Positions 1-9,015 of a stretch of 64,000 nt of DNA are shown here, one piece after another. A program made the translations under genes and the position numbers. Numbering within the stretch: position 1 is the first letter of the stretch; each line of letters opens with the position of its first letter. This DNA is from Salinimicrobium soli (lineage in GTDB: Bacteria > Bacteroidota > Bacteroidia > Flavobacteriales > Flavobacteriaceae), in NCBI RefSeq assembly GCF_048323655.1, contig NZ_JBLUWW010000001.1:372001-436000 (forward strand). Reading direction: 5' to 3'. Under the pieces are notes generated by a model. It did no database searches. It was not told the origin of the DNA and saw only the letters and a list, made by a program, of their open reading frames with translations.

Positions 1-1317
1 CTTTTCATCGATAGGTCTCAGGGCCGCATTCAGTTTAATGTAGCGGAATTGATTCGTCACAGCAGGAGCCTGTCGTACGGTACCACCGGTACTTCCCGAA
101 GTCGTGGTTGCCTGCCCGGCAGGAGCTGCATTTACATCAATAAGGATTTCATTCGAGGTAAGTGTTTTGTAAGATTCAGCATTAAGATCGAAATAACTGA
201 AGGATAAAGCCGGAATTGGATATTTCCCTTTTTGCTGCGGCACCAGGGTATAGGTATTGGAAATGTTGCCGCGCATGCCACCCAGGTTTGTATTCACATC
301 TTCGGCATATTCCGGTTCATATTTTTCCATGGAGGCCGGAACCGTTAGCGGAGGAAGATCGAACAGTTTCAGGTTGCCTTCCCCTCTCACTTCCACTTTT
401 GCCTGTAAAGACTCGGTAGCATTGAGGTTTGTCTTGTCAGCAGTTACACTGAACCTCAGGTTTTTCCCCACAGCTCCGGTAAACCCTTCCGGTTTTCCTT
501 CCTGTGGCAGTGGCTTCACATTGATAGTGCGGTTACCGGCCGCCACTACTTTATCCACTGTTTCGTAGAAACGGTTTCCAAAGATATCCCTGCGATCTCC
601 CGGCACTTCGACAGAAACGGAAAGCGTGAGCGGTTCAATATTCAGTTTTCCGGTTTTTTGAGGATAGAGCACTGTTTTACGCAAAACAACATAGCGATAC
701 GGTTCTCCCTCGTATTCCCCATTCTCTACCTGCAGGCGCTGCATATCGATATTCTGACTCCAGAAGTCACTGAACTTGGGATTGTCCAGCTGTCTCCAGT
801 CGCTGACATTGATCCGCGGACTCACATACAGCTTGTAGACCACGGTGATGGCTTCGTTGAGATATGGATTAGAATTCGAGATCTCGGCCACCAGGTGAAG
901 ATTTTCGGAAGCTACATATTCAGAGTTATTACCGTCTGTAGGCTCATCTACGGCAGCAGTCACCTCAATTTCAAGAGGCGTGGTCTTATAAACGTCGCCT
1001 TCAATAGTGATCTCTGCCTGGCCAATGGCTAATTTCCCTCTCTTTTTAGGAGCCAGAAAATAACTGTAGGTTTTGGAATAGCTCCTTTTTCCATTTATCC
1101 AGCTATTGCTCACAGCCTGGTTAGGACCGCCTACTACTGTAAAATCAGAAAATGACGGCGGATTAAAATTATCCCCGTCCTGGTTCATCGTGAAATCTAC
1201 GCGCAGGCGTTCGTTCACCCCCAGCTTTTTCTTGCTGGCCTTGGCTTCGAACTGCACCTGCGCCCCGGCAATTGCCGAAACCATGAAAAATATGAAAATC
1301 AGGATCTTGTTCTTCAT
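1..1317 (-). CDS. batD: BatD, aerotolerance protein, C-terminus cut off by the window edge
   Basis: The frame is open from the ATG at 1317 to the window edge (439 codons, no stop), so this is a partial gene. A signal peptide (MKNKILIFIFFMVSAIAGAQ) is followed by a long beta-rich extracytoplasmic region with repeated Ig-like segments, as in the BatD/oxygen tolerance family. The expected C-terminal membrane anchor lies outside the window. It is the last visible gene of the moxR-DUF58-batABCD operon, 5 bases after the batC stop. BatD is thought to work with BatA-C at the cell envelope in oxidative stress tolerance; its biochemical role is not established. A batE gene may follow outside the window. 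Confidence 0.9.
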   Translation of the reverse strand, partial: MKNKILIFIFFMVSAIAGAQVQFEAKASKKKLGVNERLRVDFTMNQDGDNFNPPSFSDFTVVGGPNQAVSNSWINGKRSYSKTYSYFLAPKKRGKLAIGQAEITIEGDVYKTTPLEIEVTAAVDEPTDGNNSEYVASENLHLVAEISNSNPYLNEAITVVYKLYVSPRINVSDWRQLDNPKFSDFWSQNIDMQRLQVENGEYEGEPYRYVVLRKTVLYPQKTGKLNIEPLTLSVSVEVPGDRRDIFGNRFYETVDKVVAAGNRTINVKPLPQEGKPEGFTGAVGKNLRFSVTADKTNLNATESLQAKVEVRGEGNLKLFDLPPLTVPASMEKYEPEYAEDVNTNLGGMRGNISNTYTLVPQQKGKYPIPALSFSYFDLNAESYKTLTSNEILIDVNAAPAGQATTTSGSTGGTVRQAPAVTNQFRYIKLNAALRPIDEK

Positions 1318-1322
1318 CTTTT

Positions 1323-2219
1323 CTACCAGTCTTTTTCTGTTTTCGTTTTAGCGCCTTTTACTTTTTCGGCGTTGATCTTATCCTGTACTTTTTTCTCTTC
1401 GTTACCCATTGCCTCCAAAAGGTTTTTCACCTGTTGCGGAGAAAGCTGACCGGGTCTTGGCTGAGGCTGCTTTTGCTGCTCCTCCTTATCCCCTTTGTTC
1501 TGTTCCTGCTTATCCTGATTCTGAGGTTTTCCCTCATCATCTTTTTTATCTTCGCCCTCTTTCTTATCCTGCTGATCTTTCTCACCGCCTTTGTCTTTCT
1601 CATCCTGCGGCTTTCCATCTTCATTCTTCTCTTTTTCTCCCTCGTCTCCCTGCTGATCTTTTTTATCTTGCTGCTGATCTTTGTTTTGATCCTGCTTATC
1701 CTTCTTCTGATCCTGGTTCTTATCGCCACCACCTTTTTTCTGCTCTTCTTCCAGCATCTTTTTTGCTAAGGCCAAATTGTAACGCGTTTCATCATCAGCC
1801 GGATTGTTACGAAGGGAATTCTTATATGCTTCTATCGCTTCTTTGTACTTCTTCTGCTTCATAAAAGCATTTCCGCGGTTATGGAAAGAATCGTGTTTCA
1901 GCGTTTTTTTCTCGGTCACTTTCGCTGCCTGTCCGTGTCTTTGAACCGCTTCATTGGTGATCTCTTTGTTATAATACAGGTTTCCCAGGTTATATTTTGC
2001 TTCTGCATTGGAAGGATCCTTTGCAATGGCTTTACGGTAATAGGCTTCTGCGGAAGCAATATCATCTTCAGACAAGGCTGCTTCTGCTTCCTGCATGTAC
2101 TTTCTTGCTTCCCGGGCAGCCTTCTCAGCATCTTCCTGAGCAAAAGCCGAAATTCCCGAAAAGAAAAGCACTCCCAAAAATGCCATTTTCAGAAGGTATT
2201 TGTTTTCAAACGCTCTCAT
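1323..2219 (-). CDS. batC: BatC, TPR protein with a very long charged tail
   Basis: A 298-residue periplasmic protein. The ATG at 2219 is preferred over an upstream TTG at 2237 because it starts a signal peptide ending near SGISAFAQ and leaves 18 bases after the batB stop. Tetratricopeptide repeats occupy about residues 45-155 (for example YNLGNLYYNKE and HNRGNAFMKQKKYKEAI). They are followed by about 100 residues made almost only of K, D, E, Q, N and G, then a short conserved-looking end. TPRs suggest a scaffold for the BatA/BatB von Willebrand proteins encoded just upstream. The tail is probably disordered. Its skewed composition produces long spurious reading frames on the other strand. 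Confidence 0.93.
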   Translation of the reverse strand: MRAFENKYLLKMAFLGVLFFSGISAFAQEDAEKAAREARKYMQEAEAALSEDDIASAEAYYRKAIAKDPSNAEAKYNLGNLYYNKEITNEAVQRHGQAAKVTEKKTLKHDSFHNRGNAFMKQKKYKEAIEAYKNSLRNNPADDETRYNLALAKKMLEEEQKKGGGDKNQDQKKDKQDQNKDQQQDKKDQQGDEGEKEKNEDGKPQDEKDKGGEKDQQDKKEGEDKKDDEGKPQNQDKQEQNKGDKEEQQKQPQPRPGQLSPQQVKNLLEAMGNEEKKVQDKINAEKVKGAKTKTEKDW

Positions 2220-2237
2220 TGTCTTATTCAAAATCAA

Positions 2238-3275
2238 CTACTTATGCTCGTTAAACAAATTTAATCTTTTTAACCACGATGTTTGCCGCTCTAACAACAT
2301 GATATCCAACAGAAGAAATAATAATCCTAAAGCAACGAACCACTGAAATTGACTTTTATAGTCGGCTATCTGTTGTGATTCAAATTCCTTTTTATCCATA
2401 TTCTGAAGGATCTGTGTTACCTCATCGATAACCTCACCTGTCACTGCACCGCTAATATACTGCCCGTTAGCCTCGCTCGCTATTTCCTGAAGTGTTTTTT
2501 CATCCAATCGGGTGATCACTGTCTCGCCGTTATTATCCTTTTTATAACTCTGAATGATCCCATTCCTTTTTACCGGAATTGGACCTCCTTTTGGTGTTCC
2601 AACTCCTATGGTCACTATCCGTATACCTTCCCTGGCAGCCTGTCGTGCGATCTCTTCAATGTTCCCCTGGTGATCTTCCCCGTCGCTGATAAGGAACAGC
2701 ACACGGTTGGTCTGGTCTTCATCATTGAAATAGGTCGTCGCCAGTTCTATTGCTTCTTTTATAGCTGTTCCCTGGGAAGAGACCATATCGGTATTCATAC
2801 TTTGCAGGAACATCTTGGCCGCCCCATAATCTGTCGTTATAGGCAACTGCGGAAAAGCACTTCCGGCATAAGCGATGATCCCCACGCGGTCACTGGCCAA
2901 ACTGTTGATGATCTGGGTGACCAGCTGCTTAGCCTTCTCCAGACGGTTAGGAGCAATATCTTCAGCCAACATACTTTTTGAGACATCAACTGCAAAGACA
3001 ACATCTACGCCTTCCCGTTTGATGGTTTCCATTTTTGTGCCAAACTTCGGATTCACCAAAGCCATGGTAAAACTGGCAATAGCCAGACATAGCAGAATGA
3101 CCTTAAAGACCGATTTTGATATTGACCTTTCCGGACTTAACTTTTCCAGTAGTTCCTTGTCAGCAAATTTTTTCTGGGTCCTCTTTTTCCAGAAGATCAG
3201 CAAGGCAAAAAGAAAGATGATCACCGGAATGGTGAGCAGTAACCAGAAATATGATTTTTCTTCTAAGAGGTACAT
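2238..3275 (-). CDS. batB: BatB, membrane-anchored von Willebrand factor A protein
   Basis: A 345-residue protein with two N-terminal membrane segments (about 11-29 and 57-75), a VWA domain (about 90-290) and a C-terminal membrane segment (about 313-331). The metal-ion-dependent adhesion site is complete: DVSKS at 97-101, a PITTD segment and an ISDGED segment. The family is predicted to bind partner proteins through a divalent metal. It lies 15 bases downstream of batA and has the same architecture, so the two probably arose by duplication and may act as a pair. Function in aerotolerance is known only by association for this family. Confidence 0.94.
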   Translation of the reverse strand: MYLLEEKSYFWLLLTIPVIIFLFALLIFWKKRTQKKFADKELLEKLSPERSISKSVFKVILLCLAIASFTMALVNPKFGTKMETIKREGVDVVFAVDVSKSMLAEDIAPNRLEKAKQLVTQIINSLASDRVGIIAYAGSAFPQLPITTDYGAAKMFLQSMNTDMVSSQGTAIKEAIELATTYFNDEDQTNRVLFLISDGEDHQGNIEEIARQAAREGIRIVTIGVGTPKGGPIPVKRNGIIQSYKKDNNGETVITRLDEKTLQEIASEANGQYISGAVTGEVIDEVTQILQNMDKKEFESQQIADYKSQFQWFVALGLLFLLLDIMLLERQTSWLKRLNLFNEHK

Positions 3276-3290
3276 GAGTTCTTTCTTTTA

Positions 3291-4295
3291 CTAAACAAAA
3301 CTTCTAAAAAGGGTAAATCTCAACAATATTTCGAAGAGCAACAGGATTCCCGCCAGAAGGAGGAAAGGCCTGAATTTCTCTTCATAGTTATAGAACTTGA
3401 ATTCTTCAATTTCAGTTTTTTCGAGCTGATCGATCTCTTCATAGATCTCCTCCAGCTTTTCATTATTGGTGGCTCTGAAATATTTTCCGCCGGTAGCCTT
3501 CGCTATTTCCCTTAACAGGTCTTCATCGATTTCCACCGGCACCCGACCGTACTGGAAATTTCCGTTTGGAAGAATGGCCACAGGCGATAGAGCCGTTCCG
3601 TTACTTCCAACTCCAATGGTATAGGTCTTTATTCCGAATTCCACCGCCAGTTCACTTGCGATCTTTGGGTCAATAAATCCGGCATTGTTCATTCCATCGG
3701 TAAGCAGAATAATAACCTTGCTTTCAGCCTTGCTGTCTTTGAGCCTGTTCACAGAAGTCGCAAGTCCCATCCCGATCGCAGTTCCGTTTTCAAGGACATT
3801 GTTGTACTCTACATCTTCCAGAGAATTTAGTACAATGCTTTTATCACTTGTAATAGGTGTTTTTGTAAAACTCTCACCGGCATAGACCACTAATCCAATC
3901 CTGTCTCCGGGCCTGTTCTTAATAAATTCTGAAGCTACTTTTTTAGTGGCTTCCAACCGGTTTGGTTCGAGGTCTCTTGCCAACATACTAGCCGAAACAT
4001 CTATGGCCATCACTATATCTATCCCCAGGGTAGAACTGGTTCTGGTTGAAACATCCACGGTGCGTGGCCGGGCCAGCGCGGTGATGACCAGCGTAAGCAC
4101 CAGTAAACGAAGAATGAATAGTACCGGGCGAAATTTTCCCATCAATCCGGAGCCAGCTTCAAAACCTTTGATACTGGAAATGCGCAACTCTGCCGTCATT
4201 CTTTTTCGTTTCCAGACATACCAGGCCAGGGCCAGCGGCAGCAGGAGCAACAGCCAGAAAAATTGCGGATCTTCAAAAACAAACTTTTCGAACAT
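3291..4295 (-). CDS. batA: BatA, membrane-anchored von Willebrand factor A protein
   Basis: A 334-residue VWA protein with membrane segments near 12-28, 56-75 and 309-327 and an intact MIDAS (DVSAS at 99-103, TPITSDKS, LLTDGMNNAG). The start codon shares one base with the stop of the upstream BatD/DUF4381-like gene (TAATG), indicating translational coupling. Together with the neighbouring batB, batC and batD genes it forms the aerotolerance operon. The MoxR ATPase encoded at the head of the operon is expected to act on VWA partners such as this one. Confidence 0.94.
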   Translation of the reverse strand: MFEKFVFEDPQFFWLLLLLPLALAWYVWKRKRMTAELRISSIKGFEAGSGLMGKFRPVLFILRLLVLTLVITALARPRTVDVSTRTSSTLGIDIVMAIDVSASMLARDLEPNRLEATKKVASEFIKNRPGDRIGLVVYAGESFTKTPITSDKSIVLNSLEDVEYNNVLENGTAIGMGLATSVNRLKDSKAESKVIILLTDGMNNAGFIDPKIASELAVEFGIKTYTIGVGSNGTALSPVAILPNGNFQYGRVPVEIDEDLLREIAKATGGKYFRATNNEKLEEIYEEIDQLEKTEIEEFKFYNYEEKFRPFLLLAGILLLFEILLRFTLFRSFV

Positions 4296-5926
4296 TAACT
4301 TTCCGGATTTATAAGTTCAACAGAATCGGTTATTCTTTGAGAGATCTCTTCGGCGTACTTGTCGCCTATATTATAAACCACTACGATCTGCTGGAAACCA
4401 TCGTTCACACCAAAATTCAGGATACTGTAAGCCTTTTCAATGGTTTTCCCAGCTTTCTCTTCAAAGTTCATGGTTCCGAAGATTCGCACCCCTTTGGCAC
4501 CATTCAAAGTGGTTATCTCTTCCTGTTTGGTGATAATATTTTTAGCTCCCCTGCTTTCCAGGAAGGTATACACTTCCTCGACTGCAGCTTCAGCATTGAA
4601 ATCTTTTCCCGCCGGGCGGGTGCTGAGATCTATATAAAGATTCTTTTCAAAACTGCCATATTCAAAATCTTCTTTTCCGGAAGTCAGAGCTGTCGTATCA
4701 GCCAAACTTCGGGTCAATACCTCAGGTGTGGTAATGGCAACCGGAGGCGAGCCGTATTCACTTCGAATCCATTCTCCCTCGAGCAGGTCTTTGCTGCGGT
4801 TCCCAATGTAGTTGTCCACAAAAGAACTGTAGCCTTCAGTGCTAATCACATAAGCGATGCCCGCACTTAGAAGGAGGACAACAGCAAGCACTCCAAAAAT
4901 GATCTTTTTGACCTTCTTTTTCCGCGCCTCTTTTTCCCGGTATTCCTGGTCGCGCAGCAACTCCTCTTCCGAAGGTTCGGGAATGGAAGCCTTGGTATCA
5001 TTAATGACATTTTCAACACGGCTGCGGTCTTCTTTAGCTGTCAGCACATCCGGTTTTGAATTAGCGAACTTCGCAAGATCGGCACGCTCCAAAATTTCTT
5101 TGAGGTGCTCAATAGTGCTATGCTCCAGCTTCAGTTTCCCCTTGTCACGTTCATGCTCCAGGTAAACGATCAGTTCATTGGTAGTACTTTCAAGCGCATG
5201 ATCGTAAATCTCGCCATCCAGATACCTTCTCACCGCTGCTGAAAGCTGTGAATAATATTCTTTGATCTCTCTTTGTTCCAGCAAATGCGAATCATCCAAT
5301 TGACGCAGTTCGAGAAGGGCCTGTTCATAGGGTGGTAGTTTCTGTGCAGCAGCCTCTTTTCTCTTTTTTCTTCGGAAAAGCAAATAGCCTGCAACCACTA
5401 GTATCAGTGCAATTCCAAGAAGCCACCAAACCCATTCGGGAATACGGAAAGGTTCCGGAACTTCAACCGAAGGTTTTATAGGAAACATCTTTTGTTTGGT
5501 AGTATCTACCACCACGTTATTCACCTCCACCGGAATGGAATCTGTAAAAAAGCTTTTTTGACCAATGATCACCCGTTGTCGCGGAATGGTATACCTGCCG
5601 GAATCAAATTGCGTGAGCGCATATTCCTTGAACAGTCTAAGCCTGTCCTGCGCTCTGCTGGTATCAACAGGATATGATTCGATCATCTCAAGCGGAGAAA
5701 AGGTCTGCCCTTCAGGAAAAACTACCAGTTCATCGGGAGATGTTTCTACAGAAATGGAATACGTGATCTGCTCTCCAATCTTGATCGAAGTAGAATCTAT
5801 TCCGGCCTTTACTTCCTGTGCGCGGACGCCAGTACAAAAGGCCAGGAAAAAGAAAGCGCACAAAAAAACCACAACTATTTTTGGGCTGATTTCTGCTTTG
5901 TATTTACTTCCGGAAAATTGGTTCAT
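4295..5926 (-). CDS. BatD-like/DUF4381 membrane protein with an extra C-terminal domain
   Basis: A 543-residue protein in the slot between DUF58 and batA usually filled by a shorter DUF4381-type protein. Order: an N-terminal membrane segment or signal (about 15-36), a BatD-like periplasmic beta domain (about 37-160), a transmembrane helix (164-183), a cytosolic helical DUF4381-like region (about 195-335), a second transmembrane helix (341-361) and a soluble region to 543. The last region resembles the PsbP/DcrB fold by eye (pattern LESRGAKNI...LNGAKGVRIFG...FQQIVVVYNIGDKYAEEI), which is tentative. It probably connects the MoxR/DUF58 side to the Bat proteins in the membrane. The ORF is intact and its overlap with batA supports co-expression. 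Confidence 0.85.
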   Translation of the reverse strand: MNQFSGSKYKAEISPKIVVVFLCAFFFLAFCTGVRAQEVKAGIDSTSIKIGEQITYSISVETSPDELVVFPEGQTFSPLEMIESYPVDTSRAQDRLRLFKEYALTQFDSGRYTIPRQRVIIGQKSFFTDSIPVEVNNVVVDTTKQKMFPIKPSVEVPEPFRIPEWVWWLLGIALILVVAGYLLFRRKKRKEAAAQKLPPYEQALLELRQLDDSHLLEQREIKEYYSQLSAAVRRYLDGEIYDHALESTTNELIVYLEHERDKGKLKLEHSTIEHLKEILERADLAKFANSKPDVLTAKEDRSRVENVINDTKASIPEPSEEELLRDQEYREKEARKKKVKKIIFGVLAVVLLLSAGIAYVISTEGYSSFVDNYIGNRSKDLLEGEWIRSEYGSPPVAITTPEVLTRSLADTTALTSGKEDFEYGSFEKNLYIDLSTRPAGKDFNAEAAVEEVYTFLESRGAKNIITKQEEITTLNGAKGVRIFGTMNFEEKAGKTIEKAYSILNFGVNDGFQQIVVVYNIGDKYAEEISQRITDSVELINPES

Positions 5927-5941
5927 TGATCCTTGTCTGTT

Positions 5942-6808
5942 TTAAGCACGCATTTTAAAATAGCCGAGTAATTTTTTCACATAGCTTTCATCCACCCTCG
6001 AACTAAGATTTCCTGCACCACTCTTTCTAAAGCTCTCCTGGAAATATTCAACGCGGTCCCTGTAATATTTGGCGTAGTTATTTCTCACGCTGCGGGAAGT
6101 AGTATCTACAAGGATACTTTTTCCGGTCTCCTCGTCCTGCATACGCACCACTCCCAGATTTGGTATTTCTTCTTCTTTTGCGTCATACACCCGAATACCT
6201 GTCACATCGTGGCGCCCGCTCGTAATTTTCAGCGTTCGCTGATAATCTTCGGAAATAAAATCTGAAAGCACGAACACGATCGCTTTTTTCTTCATCACCC
6301 TTGAAAGGTAACTTAGAGCATTGGCAATATCTGTTTTGTGGCTTTGCGGTTCAAATTCAAGTAATTCCCTGATGATCCGGAGCACGTGAGATCTTCCTTT
6401 TTTCGGCGGAATGTATAACTCAATGGCATCGGAAAAAAGGATCAGCCCGATCTTGTCGTTGTTCTGGGTAGCCGAAAAAGCCAGGGTGGCAGCTATTTCA
6501 GTAATAATATCTTTTTTGAAGCTATTCCGGGTTCCGAAGAGTCCGGAGCCGGAAACATCCACGACCAACATCATGGTCAACTCCCGCTCCTCCTCGAAGA
6601 CCTTTACAAAAGGTTCAGAGTACCGGGCAGTCACATTCCAGTCAATATTCCGCACGTCATCTCCAAACTGATACTGACGCACCTCGCTGAAGGTCATTCC
6701 GCGGCCCTTAAAAGTAGAGTGATACTCGCCGCCAAAGATGTGATCGCTCAACCGGCGGGTCTTGATCTCAATTTTCCGAACTTTCTTTAATAGCTCCTTA
6801 GTATCCAT
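5942..6808 (-). CDS. DUF58 domain protein (VWA-like)
   Basis: A 288-residue cytosolic protein. The DUF58 signature around residues 35-62 (GRGMTFSEVRQYQFGDD...NIDWNVTAR) is clear. A VWA-like fold follows with DVSGS at 84-88. DUF58 proteins nearly always follow moxR genes and are thought to be direct partners of the MoxR AAA+ ATPase. It lies 93 bases after moxR and 15 bases before the BatD/DUF4381-like gene. Confidence 0.93.
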   Translation of the reverse strand: MDTKELLKKVRKIEIKTRRLSDHIFGGEYHSTFKGRGMTFSEVRQYQFGDDVRNIDWNVTARYSEPFVKVFEEERELTMMLVVDVSGSGLFGTRNSFKKDIITEIAATLAFSATQNNDKIGLILFSDAIELYIPPKKGRSHVLRIIRELLEFEPQSHKTDIANALSYLSRVMKKKAIVFVLSDFISEDYQRTLKITSGRHDVTGIRVYDAKEEEIPNLGVVRMQDEETGKSILVDTTSRSVRNNYAKYYRDRVEYFQESFRKSGAGNLSSRVDESYVKKLLGYFKMRA

Positions 6809-6820
6809 TTATTCAATTGG

Positions 6821-6900
6821 CAATGAACAATTAACAGTAATCATTTAATTTTCCAACCATCAGCAAAAACTGACAATTGTTAATTGATAATTGTTCATTG
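6821..6900. repeat. 13-bp perfect inverted repeat between moxR and the DUF58 gene
   Basis: CAATGAACAATTA (6821-6833) is exactly complementary to TAATTGTTCATTG (6888-6900), with 54 AT-rich bases between. The right arm abuts the moxR stop codon. It could fold in the operon mRNA and affect stability or partial termination, but there is no T-tract typical of a terminator. It may also be a dispersed intergenic repeat. Confidence 0.6.
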
Positions 6901-6901
6901 T

Positions 6902-7906
6902 TTAAGGGACTTCAATTTCGTTGACGATCTTATTGATTATATCTTCTGAAGTCACATTCTCTGCCTCGGCTTCGTAAGTGATTCCAATACGGTGGCGAAG
7001 CACATCGTGCACTACAGCCCTAACATCTTCTGGCACCACATAACCGCGACGCTTAATGAAAGCGTAACACTTGGCGGCGATGGCCAGGTTGATACTTCCC
7101 CTTGGAGAAGCACCAAAACTAATTAGCGGCTTCAGGCTTTCTAAATTGTATTTTTCAGGAAAACGAGTCGCAAAAACGATGTCCAGAATGTATTTTTCAA
7201 TCTTCTCATCCATGTAGACTTCCCTTACTGCCTTTTGAGCACGTGCAATTTGCTCCAGGCTTACCACCGGATTCACCTCTTCAAATGATCCTTTAAGGTT
7301 GGAACGAATGATCAATTGTTCCTCATTCATTTCCGGATATTTGATCACCGTCTTCAGCATAAAACGGTCTACCTGTGCCTCAGGCAAAGGATAAGTTCCT
7401 TCCTGCTCCACCGGGTTTTGAGTCGCCATCACAAGAAACGGACGATCCAGAATAAAGGTCTCTTCCCCAATTGTCACCTGCTTTTCCTGCATCGCCTCAA
7501 GTAAGGCCGATTGCACTTTGGCAGGTGCCCTATTGATCTCATCGGCAAGCACGAAATTGGCGAAAATAGGTCCTTTTTTAATGCTGAAATCATTCAGTTT
7601 CATGTTGTAGATAAGGGTTCCAACTACGTCTGCCGGCAAAAGGTCCGGCGTAAACTGAATTCGGCTAAAGGTACCGTGTACGGCTTTTGAAAGGGTATTT
7701 ATCGCAAGGGTCTTAGCCAGCCCGGGCACACCTTCCAGAAGAATATGTCCCTGGCCCAACAGGCCAATTAACAAACGTTCCACCATATGTTTCTGGCCTA
7801 CTATGACCTTCTTCATTTCTGAGCTCAGTATATCGACAAAAGCACTTTCTCTTTCGATCTTTTCATTGATACTGGCAATATCAACGGACGTGTTATGTTC
7901 CTGCAT
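6902..7906 (-). CDS. moxR: MoxR-family AAA+ ATPase
   Basis: A 334-residue AAA+ ATPase of the MoxR type. Walker A is GVPGLAKT (59-66), Walker B is VLADEINRAP (near residue 118), followed by the family-typical KVQSALLEAMQE, and a sensor segment VMATQNPVEQEGTYPLPEAQ. MoxR proteins are chaperone-like ATPases that mature or insert cofactors into VWA-domain partners. Here it heads the aerotolerance operon and its likely clients are the DUF58, BatA and BatB proteins encoded downstream. Confidence 0.96.
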   Translation of the reverse strand: MQEHNTSVDIASINEKIERESAFVDILSSEMKKVIVGQKHMVERLLIGLLGQGHILLEGVPGLAKTLAINTLSKAVHGTFSRIQFTPDLLPADVVGTLIYNMKLNDFSIKKGPIFANFVLADEINRAPAKVQSALLEAMQEKQVTIGEETFILDRPFLVMATQNPVEQEGTYPLPEAQVDRFMLKTVIKYPEMNEEQLIIRSNLKGSFEEVNPVVSLEQIARAQKAVREVYMDEKIEKYILDIVFATRFPEKYNLESLKPLISFGASPRGSINLAIAAKCYAFIKRRGYVVPEDVRAVVHDVLRHRIGITYEAEAENVTSEDIINKIVNEIEVP

Positions 7907-8013
7907 TTATAATATGTTTTTTTTATTAGGGTGAAGATACTCACATCAAGTGAACGCCGCAAATCCAGCAAATATTCAACCAAAATTTCTTAAAATTTTG
8001 TTAAAACAAAAAA

Positions 8014-8033
8014 GCAGCGGGGTTAACCGCTGC
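8014..8033 (-). terminator. Intrinsic terminator of the DUF4382 gene
   Basis: The stem GCAGCGG/CCGCTGC with loop GGTTAA is followed on the minus strand by a T-rich stretch. It lies 28 bases after the stop of the lipoprotein gene. Confidence 0.85.
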
Positions 8034-8060
8034 TCTTGAAATGCTTTATATTAGTTTTTA

Positions 8061-8864
8061 TTATTCTCCCTGTAAATAGATAGGATCGAGTTTTACAGTA
8101 GCTCCGGCCTGAACAACTACAGGACTTATCTGAGCCTCCACTAGACCAAGACCTTCTTCAGGTGTGGCTGTTACTAAATAGGTTCCTGCAGGTAATCCGT
8201 GCAGTTCAAACTTGCCTTCGGCATTCGTGTAAGCAGATACCTCTGTTGTTGCACTCGTAGCAGTAACCAGTACATCGGAATCAGCTACCACTGTTCCGGA
8301 AATTGTTCCGGAGTTCTCTTCCCTGGAAACGCGAATAACCGGTTTCAGGTTATAGGCACCTTCTGTTGTTTGAACCACAGATTTGTCCACATCAAAATCC
8401 AGGGTGAAAATATATTCAGCATCTGCCTGCAATTCCTGATCAATATTTAATTTAAGACCTGACTGCTGTCCACTTGGTGTATTTAATACCATATGTGGAC
8501 CATCTTTTTCTAAAACTATTGAATTATTTGTACCAAGAACAAGCCTCATTTGGTGAATAAATCCTGCAGGAACTTCAGATTCAGCAAGTAATTCAGTGAC
8601 TCCACCGGTTAACTCAAGAAGGTTAATTACGTCTGGCTTAACATTGCCAATACTCTCCCAGCCTTCTTCTTCACTTCCTTCAACGGTGGTCTTGATAAGT
8701 ACATCCTGTACATCTACCCATACTTCGGCATATTCACCGGGAGCATCGGTCAATTTTACTGCAACTTTGGCAGTTCCCTCAGAATTTGCTGAGTCATCTT
8801 TGCTACAACTAAAAAGTCCGGCAGTAAGAGCCAGACACATTACGAACAATTGATACTTTTTCAT
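8061..8864 (-). CDS. DUF4382 lipoprotein with a carboxypeptidase-regulatory-like domain
   Basis: A 267-residue lipoprotein. The signal MKKYQLFVMCLALTAGLFSC ends in a lipobox cysteine at residue 20. Residues about 32-175 match the DUF4382 pattern (VKLTDAPGEYAEVWVDVQDV). Residues about 185-267 look like a carboxypeptidase-regulatory/CnaB-type beta sandwich (SGTVVADSDV, NAEGKFELHGLPAGTYLV). It is probably attached to the outer membrane; its ligand is unknown. It stands alone, bounded by its own terminator, and is divergent from the 9016 gene. Confidence 0.88.
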   Translation of the reverse strand: MKKYQLFVMCLALTAGLFSCSKDDSANSEGTAKVAVKLTDAPGEYAEVWVDVQDVLIKTTVEGSEEEGWESIGNVKPDVINLLELTGGVTELLAESEVPAGFIHQMRLVLGTNNSIVLEKDGPHMVLNTPSGQQSGLKLNIDQELQADAEYIFTLDFDVDKSVVQTTEGAYNLKPVIRVSREENSGTISGTVVADSDVLVTATSATTEVSAYTNAEGKFELHGLPAGTYLVTATPEEGLGLVEAQISPVVVQAGATVKLDPIYLQGE

Positions 8865-9015
8865 AAATAGGTTAATTTAAATTTGGGCTTCTATAACGGC
8901 AGCATTTCTGCTGAAGTATACTAAAGAAAATAGTTTAACTTTTTTTAACTCTCCCCTTACCTCCTTTAACAACACCTGCCTTAGCTTAAAAGCTTTTCTT
9001 CCTTAATTTTAAACA

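Noticed and set aside
1434..1769. Long plus-strand ORFs opposite batC, one reading as a string of hydrophobic residues
   Set aside because: They are the complement of the K/D/E/Q-rich tail codons and have no start context or homologue.
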